Origin: Pseudolysobacter sp.
GTDB taxonomy: Bacteria > Pseudomonadota > Gammaproteobacteria > Xanthomonadales > Rhodanobacteraceae
Assembly (NCBI GenBank): GCA_025351985.1
Contig: JANXUW010000265.1
Span: forward strand, 1-5,067
Direction of reading: 5' to 3'
Length of the DNA stretch: 5,067 nucleotides
In this document: in pieces, positions 1 to 5,067 of the stretch
Layout: each line of letters begins with the position of its first letter
How positions within the stretch are numbered: position 1 is the first letter of the stretch
Made by a program: the position numbers and the translations under genes
The notes under the pieces: generated by a model
What the model was told of the DNA's origin: nothing
What the model saw: the letters and a program-made list of their open reading frames with translations, nothing else
Databases searched by the model: none

Positions 1-1
1 G

Positions 2-169
2 GCAATCTCGTCAACGGGTGTGCTGACCTATACCCCGGCAGCGAATGCCAACGGTACGGCCACCATCACGCTGACGCTGCAAGACAATGGCGGCACCGCC
101 AACGGCGGTGTGGATACCAGTGCGGCGCAGACCTTCGTCATCAACGTCACCTCCGTCAACGATGCGCCG
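2..169 (+). repeat. Cadherin/Ig-like repeat, copy 1 (partial at left edge)
   Basis: Residues 1-56 of the visible protein run from 'AISSTGVLTYTPA' through 'LQDNGGTANGGVDTS' to the linker 'SVNDAP'. The 'VNDAP' boundary is the usual hallmark of cadherin-like/VCBS-type bacterial Ig repeats. The same elements return 111 residues (333 nt) later, so this is one unit of a tandem array that almost certainly continues upstream of the window. Confidence 0.85.
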
Positions 170-3100
170 AGTTTCATCAAGGGACCCGATCAGAACGTCA
201 ACGACAACATCGGCGGGCAGACGATAAACCCGTGGGCGACGGCGATCTCGCCCGGCCCGGCCAACGAGTCCGGCCAGACCGTGAGTTTCATCATCGTCAG
301 CAACGACAACCCCGGTGCGTTCTCGACACAACCTGCCATATCGTCCACCGGTGTTTTGACCTACACGCCGGCGGTGCAGACCAGCGCAGGCAACAAGATC
401 GCGAATGTCGTGATAGAGCTTCAAGACAACGGCGGAACGGTTAATGGTGGTGTCGATACGTCGGCCACGCAAGCCTTCGTATTCACGATCACCCACGTCA
501 ACATTGCACCTACCCTGACCACCAACCCCATCAGCTACGCCACCGCTGGCAATACCCAGCTGCATGTGGCCGGTGCCACACGCCCCGGTGTGGTGGCGAT
601 TACCGATGCAACCAGTGCGCTGGTCAAGTCGGTACCGGTTGATAGCGATGGTCCCGTCGCACCGAGCGTTGTAGCGAATTTCGGTACTAGCGCGAATGGC
701 GGTGTTTTCAATATGCTTGCCACTGGCGCTTTCACCTACGTGCCCGCGGCTGGTTTCATCGGCACCGACAGTTTCAACTACCAGGTTACCGATGGCGCAA
801 CACCGACGCCCGGCCTTGTCACGGGCACGATCAATATCGTCGTGAGCACCAAGATCTGGTACGTCGACAATCTCAATGACGCCAATAATCCGAGCGGTGG
901 CGATGGTCGTTCCACCGACGCGTTCGATACGCTGGCAACCGCGCAAGCGGCCGCTGGAGCCGGCGACATCATCTTCGTGTTTACGGGGAATACGGTAACC
1001 ACACCGTTGACCGGCGGCATCGTGCTCAAGGACGGCCAGAAGCTGTGGGGCCAAGGCTTTGGGCTTAACGTGGCGCCGTTTGGTGTCATGGTTGCGGCTG
1101 GCACGCAACCGAAGATCAATGCGGCAGCAGCGAGTGCGGTATCCGTGCCGGCTACGGCGGGCAGCATCGCCAACGTGGAAATTCGCGGCCTCGATCTGCA
1201 GGGCGCACCGAACGCCGTAAACGTCAATGCAACGGGCGCCAACAATGTCGGTGTGACGATAGCGGGGAATACCATCAGTGGATCGACTGTCGAAGGCATC
1301 AAGGCCACGTTCGGCTCCACCAGCACCACCCAGCAGATAGCGATCCAGAACAATACGATCACTGCAGGTGTGCGTGGCATCGACGTCAGCCGTACCGCCG
1401 GCACTGCCTACATCACCGCGTTCAACGACAACACGATCACGCGTTTCACCGGCGGCACAGGTGTGCAGATCAGCGGCGTGGTCTTCGACAGTACGCCCGG
1501 GGGAGGCTTTAGCAATGTAAATGGCGGGGCCATGACGATTGGCGACAGCACCAGCGGCGTAGCTGCTAGTGGCATGCTGCTGAACAATGTCACCGGCGCC
1601 CTCGATTTCACCAATCTGACCATCTACAACAATGCAGGGACAGGACTGCAAGTAACTAGTCCAGGTACGTTCAATCCCGCCGCCGCTACCGGTTTCCGCA
1701 TTTCGCAGGGGCCACTTGGCGGCAGGCTCGACTCGAATGGAGGGCCAGCCCTCGACGTAAATAACGCGTCGATACACCTGTTCTTCAACGTCTTGCGCAG
1801 TATCAACTCGACAACCACGGGAGTCTCATTAAATTTGGCTTTCGGTGGTACAGGGGGGACCGCGCTTTCGGTAAATTCCGGTCAGATTACCGATCCAGCT
1901 GGTCCATCGGGAACGGCATTCCTGGTCAATGGCGGGAACGGGCAGGTGTTTTTTCAAGGATCAATTCTCTCGATCTCGGGTAATTCGGTAGTGGTGAGTA
2001 ACCGCACAAGTGATGTCGTATATTTCTCCAACAATGGACAAATAAACGATAACGGTAGCGGTATTTTGCTGACGAACAATACCGGTGGAACGATTGATTT
2101 CGGCGGTTCGCTAACGTTGAATACTGGCGCCAACGCTGCATTTACCGCGACTGGCGGTGGCACGGTCACTGCGGAAGGTCTTGGCAATACAATAACGACT
2201 ACAACCGGTACTGCACTCAACGTAGCAAACACGACGATCGGCACGTTGGGACTTACGTTCAAGAGCGTATCCGCAGGAACTGCCGCATCGGGCCCAGCCA
2301 ATGGCATTGTGCTCAACAACACCGGTGCCACTGGTGCGCTGACCGTCACAGGCAACGGCACCAACGATGCTTCCGGCGGCACCATCCAGAAAACCACTGG
2401 CGATGCGATATCCCTGACCAACACGCAGAACACGTCGTTGACTTCGATGAAGATCCAGAACATCGCGCATAGCGGTATCAGCGGTAGCCAGGTGACAAAC
2501 TTCAGCTTCGTCAATGGCACTATCGATACGGTCGGTACCACGGCAGCGGCCGGCGATACCTGGTCGAACATCGCGTTCAACACGCCTTCTCCATCGGCTA
2601 ACCCAACGATCAACAACCTGCAGGGCACTCTGACGGTAACCGGCAGCGTATTGTCGAACGCCTATTTCAGCGGCGTGGATGTGCAAAGCGGATCGGGTAC
2701 GGTAAGCAACGCCAATGTGTCGAACAACACGATCACGAGCTCGACCAATGCAGCGGCTACGTTCGGACAGGGCATCAACTTCGTTGGGGTGGGATCAGCA
2801 ACGAGCGCCTTCAACCTTACTAACGCCACGTTGACCAACAATGTCATCACCAACTTCCCGTCGGGCGCCGGTATTCAGGTCAATGTCGGCAATGGTTCCG
2901 CGGCGGGTCCTGGCGCAACGGCGGGCATTCCGAGCACGGCGAATATCATCTCGATCACCGGCAATCGCATTGCGGGGCAGTCGACGGCCAACCGTCTCGG
3001 CACCAATGCGATCATCATGAGCGTATCGAGCTCGAACGCGGGTAGCCGCAGCCTGGCCAATTTCGACATCTCGAACAACGGCACCGTGGCCAATCCGCTG

Positions 3101-3694
3101 ACCAACATCGCCGGCACCGTGATCCTGATCGGCAACAACGGCTTTACCACGATGACGGGAACGGCCAACAACAACTTCGTCGTCGCCAATCATCAGGCCA
3201 ACTTTCTTGGTGGCAACGGCATCGCTGGCGGCAACGGCGTTGCCGGCGGCAGCGGCTGGACACCGGATCTGACGCTGACCGTCAACGGCAACAACATTAG
3301 CCAGACCGATGGCAACGCCATCCTGCTGGTGGGACGCGGCACGACCAACGGCATCGCCAAATTGAAGGTGCAGAACAACACCGTGACCGCGCCGATCAAT
3401 GCCGGTGGTTCGGCGCGCTGGGGTATCCGCCTAGATGCGGGCAACGCGGGCAGTACCAACGACTCGATCTGCGCCAACCTGTCGGGCAATACCAGCGCCG
3501 GCAGCAATGGCGCCACAGGAATCGGCTTGCGCAAACAAGGCGCTGTACCGGGCACCAACGCTTTCGGTATCAACGGCATGGCGGCGACGGCGACGCCCGG
3601 CGTCGAAACCTACGTCAACGGACTCAATCCAGCGGGCGGGATCACGCAGCTGATTTCCGCGACCAGCGGTTTTAGCAACTGCAGCTTGCCATAG
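2..3694 (+). CDS. Giant Ig-like/parallel beta-helix surface protein, 5'-truncated by window
   Basis: Reading frame 2 is open from the first complete codon to the TAG at 3692-3694 and gives 1230 residues with no start visible. The true start, and any signal peptide, lie upstream. Seen in order: a cadherin/Ig-like repeat unit (residues 1-56), a linker and a second copy (112-170), a third Ig-like domain ending in an 'FNYQVTDGATP' type strand (about 171-284), then a Thr/Asn/Gly-rich beta-helix region (about 285-1230) opening with 'IWYVDN', 'GDIIFVFTGN' and 'DGQKLWGQG'. Asn-ladder rungs such as 'IQNNTITAG', 'VSNNTITSS' and 'LTNNVITNF' recur. Only two cysteines are found (1157, 1227). Proteins of this build are usually exported adhesins or fibre-like surface proteins. 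No autotransporter barrel, LPXTG, PEP-CTERM or RTX Asp motif is seen at the C-terminus, so the export route is unresolved. Partner and substrate are unknown. The gene precedes the collar genes by 40 nt. Confidence 0.93.
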   Translation, partial: AISSTGVLTYTPAANANGTATITLTLQDNGGTANGGVDTSAAQTFVINVTSVNDAPSFIKGPDQNVNDNIGGQTINPWATAISPGPANESGQTVSFIIVSNDNPGAFSTQPAISSTGVLTYTPAVQTSAGNKIANVVIELQDNGGTVNGGVDTSATQAFVFTITHVNIAPTLTTNPISYATAGNTQLHVAGATRPGVVAITDATSALVKSVPVDSDGPVAPSVVANFGTSANGGVFNMLATGAFTYVPAAGFIGTDSFNYQVTDGATPTPGLVTGTINIVVSTKIWYVDNLNDANNPSGGDGRSTDAFDTLATAQAAAGAGDIIFVFTGNTVTTPLTGGIVLKDGQKLWGQGFGLNVAPFGVMVAAGTQPKINAAAASAVSVPATAGSIANVEIRGLDLQGAPNAVNVNATGANNVGVTIAGNTISGSTVEGIKATFGSTSTTQQIAIQNNTITAGVRGIDVSRTAGTAYITAFNDNTITRFTGGTGVQISGVVFDSTPGGGFSNVNGGAMTIGDSTSGVAASGMLLNNVTGALDFTNLTIYNNAGTGLQVTSPGTFNPAAATGFRISQGPLGGRLDSNGGPALDVNNASIHLFFNVLRSINSTTTGVSLNLAFGGTGGTALSVNSGQITDPAGPSGTAFLVNGGNGQVFFQGSILSISGNSVVVSNRTSDVVYFSNNGQINDNGSGILLTNNTGGTIDFGGSLTLNTGANAAFTATGGGTVTAEGLGNTITTTTGTALNVANTTIGTLGLTFKSVSAGTAASGPANGIVLNNTGATGALTVTGNGTNDASGGTIQKTTGDAISLTNTQNTSLTSMKIQNIAHSGISGSQVTNFSFVNGTIDTVGTTAAAGDTWSNIAFNTPSPSANPTINNLQGTLTVTGSVLSNAYFSGVDVQSGSGTVSNANVSNNTITSSTNAAATFGQGINFVGVGSATSAFNLTNATLTNNVITNFPSGAGIQVNVGNGSAAGPGATAGIPSTANIISITGNRIAGQSTANRLGTNAIIMSVSSSNAGSRSLANFDISNNGTVANPLTNIAGTVILIGNNGFTTMTGTANNNFVVANHQANFLGGNGIAGGNGVAGGSGWTPDLTLTVNGNNISQTDGNAILLVGRGTTNGIAKLKVQNNTVTAPINAGGSARWGIRLDAGNAGSTNDSICANLSGNTSAGSNGATGIGLRKQGAVPGTNAFGINGMAATATPGVETYVNGLNPAGGITQLISATSGFSNCSLP
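335..511 (+). repeat. Cadherin/Ig-like repeat, copy 2
   Basis: Residues 112-170 repeat copy 1: 'AISSTGVLTYTPA' is identical, then 'LQDNGGTVNGGVDTS' and the linker 'HVNIAP'. This copy is three residues longer in the strand after 'TYTPA'. The DNA is clearly diverged at third positions, so the repeat is old and held at protein level rather than being a recent duplication. Residues 57-111 supply the first half of this Ig unit ('NESGQTVSFIIVSNDNPGAF'). Confidence 0.85.
512..853 (+). other. Third Ig-like domain of the giant protein
   Basis: Residues about 171-284 differ from the two preceding repeats. They begin after 'HVNIAP' and carry 'GVVAITDATSALVKSVPVDSDGP', 'GAFTYVPAAGFIGTDSF' and 'NYQVTDGATPTPG', the strand pattern of Big_9-like bacterial Ig domains. 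The domain ends just before 'IWYVDN', where the beta-helix starts. The exact boundary is estimated by eye. Confidence 0.65.
3209..3259 (+). repeat. 18-nt tandem repeat coding Gly-rich GGNG(I/V)A units
   Basis: Two full 18-nt units (3209-3226 and 3227-3244) and most of a third (3245-3259) encode GGNGIA, GGNGVA and GGSGW at residues 1070-1086. The insert sits between beta-helix rungs and would form a flexible loop. It resembles an RTX repeat superficially but has no Asp at the calcium-binding position. Confidence 0.8.
3416..3691 (+). other. C-terminal module of the giant protein, contains its only two cysteines
   Basis: Residues 1139-1230 start at 'RWGIRLDAGN' and end 'SGFSNCSLP'. They are less repetitive than the preceding rungs and include 'SICANLSGNT', 'GIGLRKQG' and 'FGINGMAATATPGVETYVNG'. 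Cys1157 and Cys1227 are the only cysteines I find in 1230 residues, so they may form a disulfide closing the end of the helix. This looks like a C-terminal cap. A role in secretion or anchoring cannot be excluded. Confidence 0.55.
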
Positions 3695-3720
3695 CTCGTA
3701 ATGCATAAACCACAACTCAA

Positions 3721-3727
3721 AGGGGAG
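3721..3727 (+). promoter_or_regulatory. Ribosome binding site of collar gene 1
   Basis: AGGGGAG lies 7 nt upstream of the ATG at 3735 and supports that start. The 40-nt gap between the large gene and this start shows no hairpin plus T-run and no well-spaced -35/-10 pair, so read-through transcription from the large gene is plausible. Confidence 0.8.
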
Positions 3728-3734
3728 AACGATC

Positions 3735-4247
3735 ATGGCTGAACCGTTTTTATCCGAAATCCGCATCATGTCCTTCGGCTTCCCGCCGAAGGGCTGGGCG
3801 ACATGCGATGGGCAGTTGTTGCCAATCAACCAGAATCAGGCGCTATTCTCGTTGCTCGGCACGACTTATGGCGGCGATGGGCGCGTCAACTTCGGCCTGC
3901 CAAATCTGCAAAGCCGCACGCCGATTCACATGGGTAACGGCCACACCTTGGGCGAGCGCGGCGGTGAGCAGGCTCACACCTTGTCGATAGCCGAGCTGCC
4001 CACGCATATCCACAATATGAGCGGTACGACGGCGACGGCGACGCTGGGTAACCCAGGTAGCCTCAATGCCAATGTGTTGGGCAAATCCGCTGGCGCAAAC
4101 ATGTATGGGGCGGCGACTGATCTCGGTGCGATGGATCCGCGCGCGGTGTCCAACGTCGGGGGTTCGCAGGCGCATTTGAATATGCAGCCATTCCTCGTTC
4201 TGAATTTTTCCATTGCCCTGCAGGGCATTTTCCCGAGCCAGACTTAA
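3735..4247 (+). CDS. Phage tail collar domain protein 1 (MdpB-like), 170 aa
   Basis: Complete gene, ATG to TAA. The N-terminus 'EIRIMSFGFPPKGWATCDGQ' followed by 'LLGTTYGGDG' and 'FGLPNLQSRTPIHMG' is the classic phage Tail Collar domain (PF07484; the COG called microcystin-dependent protein, MdpB). The family is related to the receptor-binding end of T4 short tail fibre gp12, which trimerises. His91-Ile-His93 matches the HxH pattern that binds metal at the trimer axis in T4 gp12 and gp37; metal binding here is inference. The C-terminal block 'VGGSQAHLNMQPF' (141-153) is also family-typical. No signal peptide or membrane segment is seen. Residues 94-140 are Ala/Gly/Asn-rich and differ from the next paralogue. 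The length matches usual stand-alone members (about 170-180 aa). The cellular role of such free-standing proteins is not established. Confidence 0.93.
   Translation: MAEPFLSEIRIMSFGFPPKGWATCDGQLLPINQNQALFSLLGTTYGGDGRVNFGLPNLQSRTPIHMGNGHTLGERGGEQAHTLSIAELPTHIHNMSGTTATATLGNPGSLNANVLGKSAGANMYGAATDLGAMDPRAVSNVGGSQAHLNMQPFLVLNFSIALQGIFPSQT
4214..4227 (+). repeat. 14-bp perfect palindrome near the 3' end of collar gene 1
   Basis: TGCCCTGCAGGGCA is its own reverse complement and is followed by TTTT, inside codons for 'ALQGI'. It could form a 5-bp stem with a 4-nt loop. The equivalent place in collar gene 2 has no palindrome, so a regulatory role is doubtful. Confidence 0.5.
4227..4245 (+). repeat. 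19-nt direct repeat at the 3' end of collar gene 1 (copy 1)
   Basis: These 19 nt are identical to 4750-4768. They encode the shared C-terminus IFPSQT and run into the first base of the stop codon. Similarity continues past the stop as AGGA within the next gene's ribosome binding site. The surrounding coding DNA is much more diverged. Confidence 0.85.
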
Positions 4248-4251
4248 GGAG
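4246..4251 (+). promoter_or_regulatory. Ribosome binding site of collar gene 2, overlapping the stop of gene 1
   Basis: AAGGAG overlaps the TAA stop of collar gene 1 and sits 6 nt before the ATG at 4258. This fixes the start at 4258 rather than at the in-frame TTG at 4213, and implies translational coupling of the two collar genes. Confidence 0.88.
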
Positions 4252-4257
4252 CACGCC

Positions 4258-4770
4258 ATGGCACAACCCTATGTTGGTGAGATCAGGATGTTCGCCGGGA
4301 ATTTCGCACCTGCGGGCTGGATGTTCTGCGAAGGTCAACTGTTACCTATTTCCGAGTACGAAACCCTGTTCAACCTGATCGGCACGACCTACGGTGGCGA
4401 TGGTCAAAGCACCTTCGCTCTGCCTGATCAGCGTGGTCGTATCCCGCTGCATTTCGGCAACGGCTTTACTCTGGCTGAAACCGGTGGCGCGGAAACCGTG
4501 ACACTGTCGGTTTCGCAGATTCCATCGCATAGTCATCCGATGCTGGCGACGACCAGCGCCGCCTCGACGAATACGCCCGGCAGTGGGGTGGTGCCAGCGA
4601 TTACCGCTGCAGCGACGATCACGACCTACGGCACCGATGCGCCGGTGGTGGCCTTGGCACCCGCATCCATCAGCAGCATTGGTGGATCTCAGCCACATAA
4701 CAATTTCCAGCCGTATCTCTGTGTGGATTTCATCATTTCGCTTTTCGGTATTTTCCCGAGCCAGACTTGA
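4258..4770 (+). CDS. Phage tail collar domain protein 2 (MdpB-like), 170 aa
   Basis: Complete gene, ATG to TGA, exactly as long as collar gene 1. The collar signature is clear: 'GEIRMFAGNFAPAGWMFCEG', 'LIGTTYGGDG', 'FALPDQRGRIPLHFGNG'. His91-Ser-His93 is the candidate trimer metal site, and 'IGGSQPHNNFQPYL' (141-154) is the conserved C-terminal block. By hand alignment about half of residues 1-93 (48 of 93) and 19 of the last 30 match collar protein 1, against only 13 of 47 in residues 94-140. That central stretch is Thr/Ala/Val-rich here. The first Cys (24) is shared with the other copies, and Cys155 is extra. There is no signal peptide. A role in a fibre tip or surface binding is inferred from the fold only. 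Confidence 0.93.
   Translation: MAQPYVGEIRMFAGNFAPAGWMFCEGQLLPISEYETLFNLIGTTYGGDGQSTFALPDQRGRIPLHFGNGFTLAETGGAETVTLSVSQIPSHSHPMLATTSAASTNTPGSGVVPAITAAATITTYGTDAPVVALAPASISSIGGSQPHNNFQPYLCVDFIISLFGIFPSQT
4750..4768 (+). repeat. 19-nt direct repeat at the 3' end of collar gene 2 (copy 2)
   Basis: Identical to 4227-4245 and offset by exactly 523 nt, the same distance that separates the start codons. It encodes the same IFPSQT terminus and abuts a similar stop/ribosome-binding junction. Confidence 0.85.
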
Positions 4771-4773
4771 GGA
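4769..4773 (+). promoter_or_regulatory. Ribosome binding site of collar gene 3, overlapping the stop of gene 2
   Basis: GAGGA overlaps the TGA stop of collar gene 2 and lies 7 nt before the ATG at 4781. The arrangement copies the junction between genes 1 and 2, including the 10-nt gap between stop and start. Confidence 0.82.
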
Positions 4774-4780
4774 CAAGATC

Positions 4781-5067
4781 ATGGATCCATTTGTAGCCGA
4801 AATCCGTATTTTTCCGTTCAATTTTGCACCAAAGGGCTGGGCATTCTGCGACGGACAGATTTTGCCGTTATCGCAGAACACGGCACTGTTCTCGCTGCTC
4901 GGCACGACCTATGGCGGTGACGGTAAATCCAACTTCGCCTTGCCCAATATGCAGGGTAACGCACCAATGCATCCAGGCCAGGGTCCCGGGCTATCGCTGC
5001 ACGATCTCGGCGAAACCGGAGGGAGCGATACCGTGACCTTGCTGGAGTCGGAAATGCCCGGGCATGT
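4781..5067 (+). CDS. Phage tail collar domain protein 3 (MdpB-like), 3'-truncated by window
   Basis: The frame from ATG 4781 is open to the window end: 95 full codons, then GT, which can only start Val. The N-terminus 'DPFVAEIRIFPFNFAPKGWA' with 'FCDGQILPL', 'LLGTTYGGDG' and 'NFALPNMQGNAPMHPG' is a collar domain. Compared with copies 1 and 2 it lacks one residue at the N-terminus, has five extra residues in the loop 'GQGPGLSLHDLGETGG', and has Asn in place of the Arg that begins 'RTPIH'/'RIPLH'. It breaks off at 'EMPGHV', just where the H-x-H motif is expected, so whether the second His is present cannot be seen. The missing end should be about 75-80 residues if the family length holds. Confidence 0.92.
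   Translation, partial: MDPFVAEIRIFPFNFAPKGWAFCDGQILPLSQNTALFSLLGTTYGGDGKSNFALPNMQGNAPMHPGQGPGLSLHDLGETGGSDTVTLLESEMPGH

Larger units (their letters stand above)
854..3691 (+). other. Right-handed parallel beta-helix region (pectin-lyase-like fold)
   Basis: About 945 residues, very rich in Asn, Thr, Gly, Ser and Ala and almost free of Cys and Trp. It opens with 'IWYVDN...GGDGRSTDAFDTLATAQAA', the common N-terminal cap of large bacterial beta-helix proteins. Rungs with an Asn pair or single Asn followed by x-I/V-T occur near nt 1268, 1349, 1424, 2723, 2837, 2963, 3290 and 3374. A central block (about 1800-2650) contains 'GTGILL'-like and 'TTTGTALNVANTTIG' modules typical of long proteobacterial beta-strand-repeat proteins. 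No catalytic residues of a pectate lyase or other glycan-cleaving enzyme can be assigned, so a structural or binding role is more likely than an enzymatic one. Confidence 0.75.

Noticed and set aside
20..22. GTG as start codon of the giant gene
   Set aside because: The frame is open to the window edge, and this Val lies inside 'AISSTGVLTYTPA', which is repeated 111 residues later. There is no Shine-Dalgarno site upstream, so it is an internal codon of a truncated gene.
11..1777. 588-codon open frame on the minus strand
   Set aside because: Its codons are exact reverse complements of the sense codons, so it is open merely because the sense gene lacks TTA, CTA and TCA codons from 14 to 1825. 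The product is Arg/His/Gly-rich with no recognisable domain.
2111..3193. Long minus-strand frames opposite the rest of the large gene (2111-2686, 2795-3193)
   Set aside because: They are in the same mirror register as above, ending at sense CTA or TCA codons. No domain, ribosome binding site or repeat-independent composition supports them.
3209..3259. RTX-type calcium-binding nonapeptides (type I secretion)
   Set aside because: The Gly-rich units are GGNG(I/V)A without the Asp of GGxGxD, and there are fewer than three true repeats.
3686..3710. Possible promoter TTGCCA...CATAAA between the large gene and the collar genes
   Set aside because: The spacer is only 12 nt, far from the 16-18 nt needed, and the -10 match is poor.
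3701..3742. 13-codon leader ORF overlapping the start of collar gene 1
   Set aside because: ATG 3701 has no ribosome binding site and the peptide has no regulatory features such as a codon run. Likely chance.
4213..4257. TTG at 4213 as an earlier start for collar gene 2
   Set aside because: It would add 15 residues overlapping collar gene 1. ATG 4258 has a perfect AAGGAG at 6 nt and gives the same 170-aa length and N-terminus pattern as copy 1.
4824..5036. 70-codon open frame overlapping collar gene 3 on the plus strand
   Set aside because: It is out of frame with the clear collar domain starting at ATG 4781 with a good ribosome binding site. The product is Arg/Cys-rich shadow sequence.
3735..5067. 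Prophage remnant
   Set aside because: Collar domains alone are common as free-standing MdpB-like genes. No other phage structural, lysis or integration gene is seen in the window, although flanking sequence could change this.

Overview
The window is entirely coding-strand-forward and almost fully coding. It holds the 3' part of one very large gene for a repetitive secreted or surface-type protein, followed by three tandem, tightly spaced genes for small phage-tail-collar (MdpB-like) proteins. The first gene is cut by the left edge and the third collar gene by the right edge. I see no rRNA, tRNA, CRISPR array, transposase, integrase or attachment site, and no convincing terminator or sigma-70 promoter. 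The only gaps between genes are 40, 10 and 10 nt.

Organism: hand counts give about 61% GC at 3061-3360 and about 50% at 1801-2220. Strong Shine-Dalgarno sites, NNC/NNG-rich codon use and the protein types fit a Gram-negative proteobacterium (gamma or beta; a Xanthomonadales-like host is only a guess). Nothing here fixes the genus.

Layout: nt 2-853 encode cadherin/Ig-like repeats (two copies of a 111-residue-period repeat, then a third Ig-like domain). Nt 854-3691 encode a long right-handed parallel beta-helix region of about 945 residues, built of N-N-x-I-T type rungs, with a Gly-rich 18-nt tandem repeat near the end and the only two cysteines in the C-terminal module. Nt 3735-4247, 4258-4770 and 4781-5067+ encode three collar paralogues. 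The first two are each exactly 170 aa, and successive start codons are exactly 523 nt apart.

How the genes may work together: the close spacing and stop/Shine-Dalgarno overlaps indicate that the collar genes are co-translated. The absence of a visible terminator after the large gene suggests it may share their transcript. Beta-helix fibres and collar domains are both typical of trimeric, receptor-binding phage tail-fibre proteins, yet no other phage gene is visible. A cell-surface or domesticated fibre/adhesin locus is therefore a reasonable hypothesis, but its function cannot be proven from this sequence.
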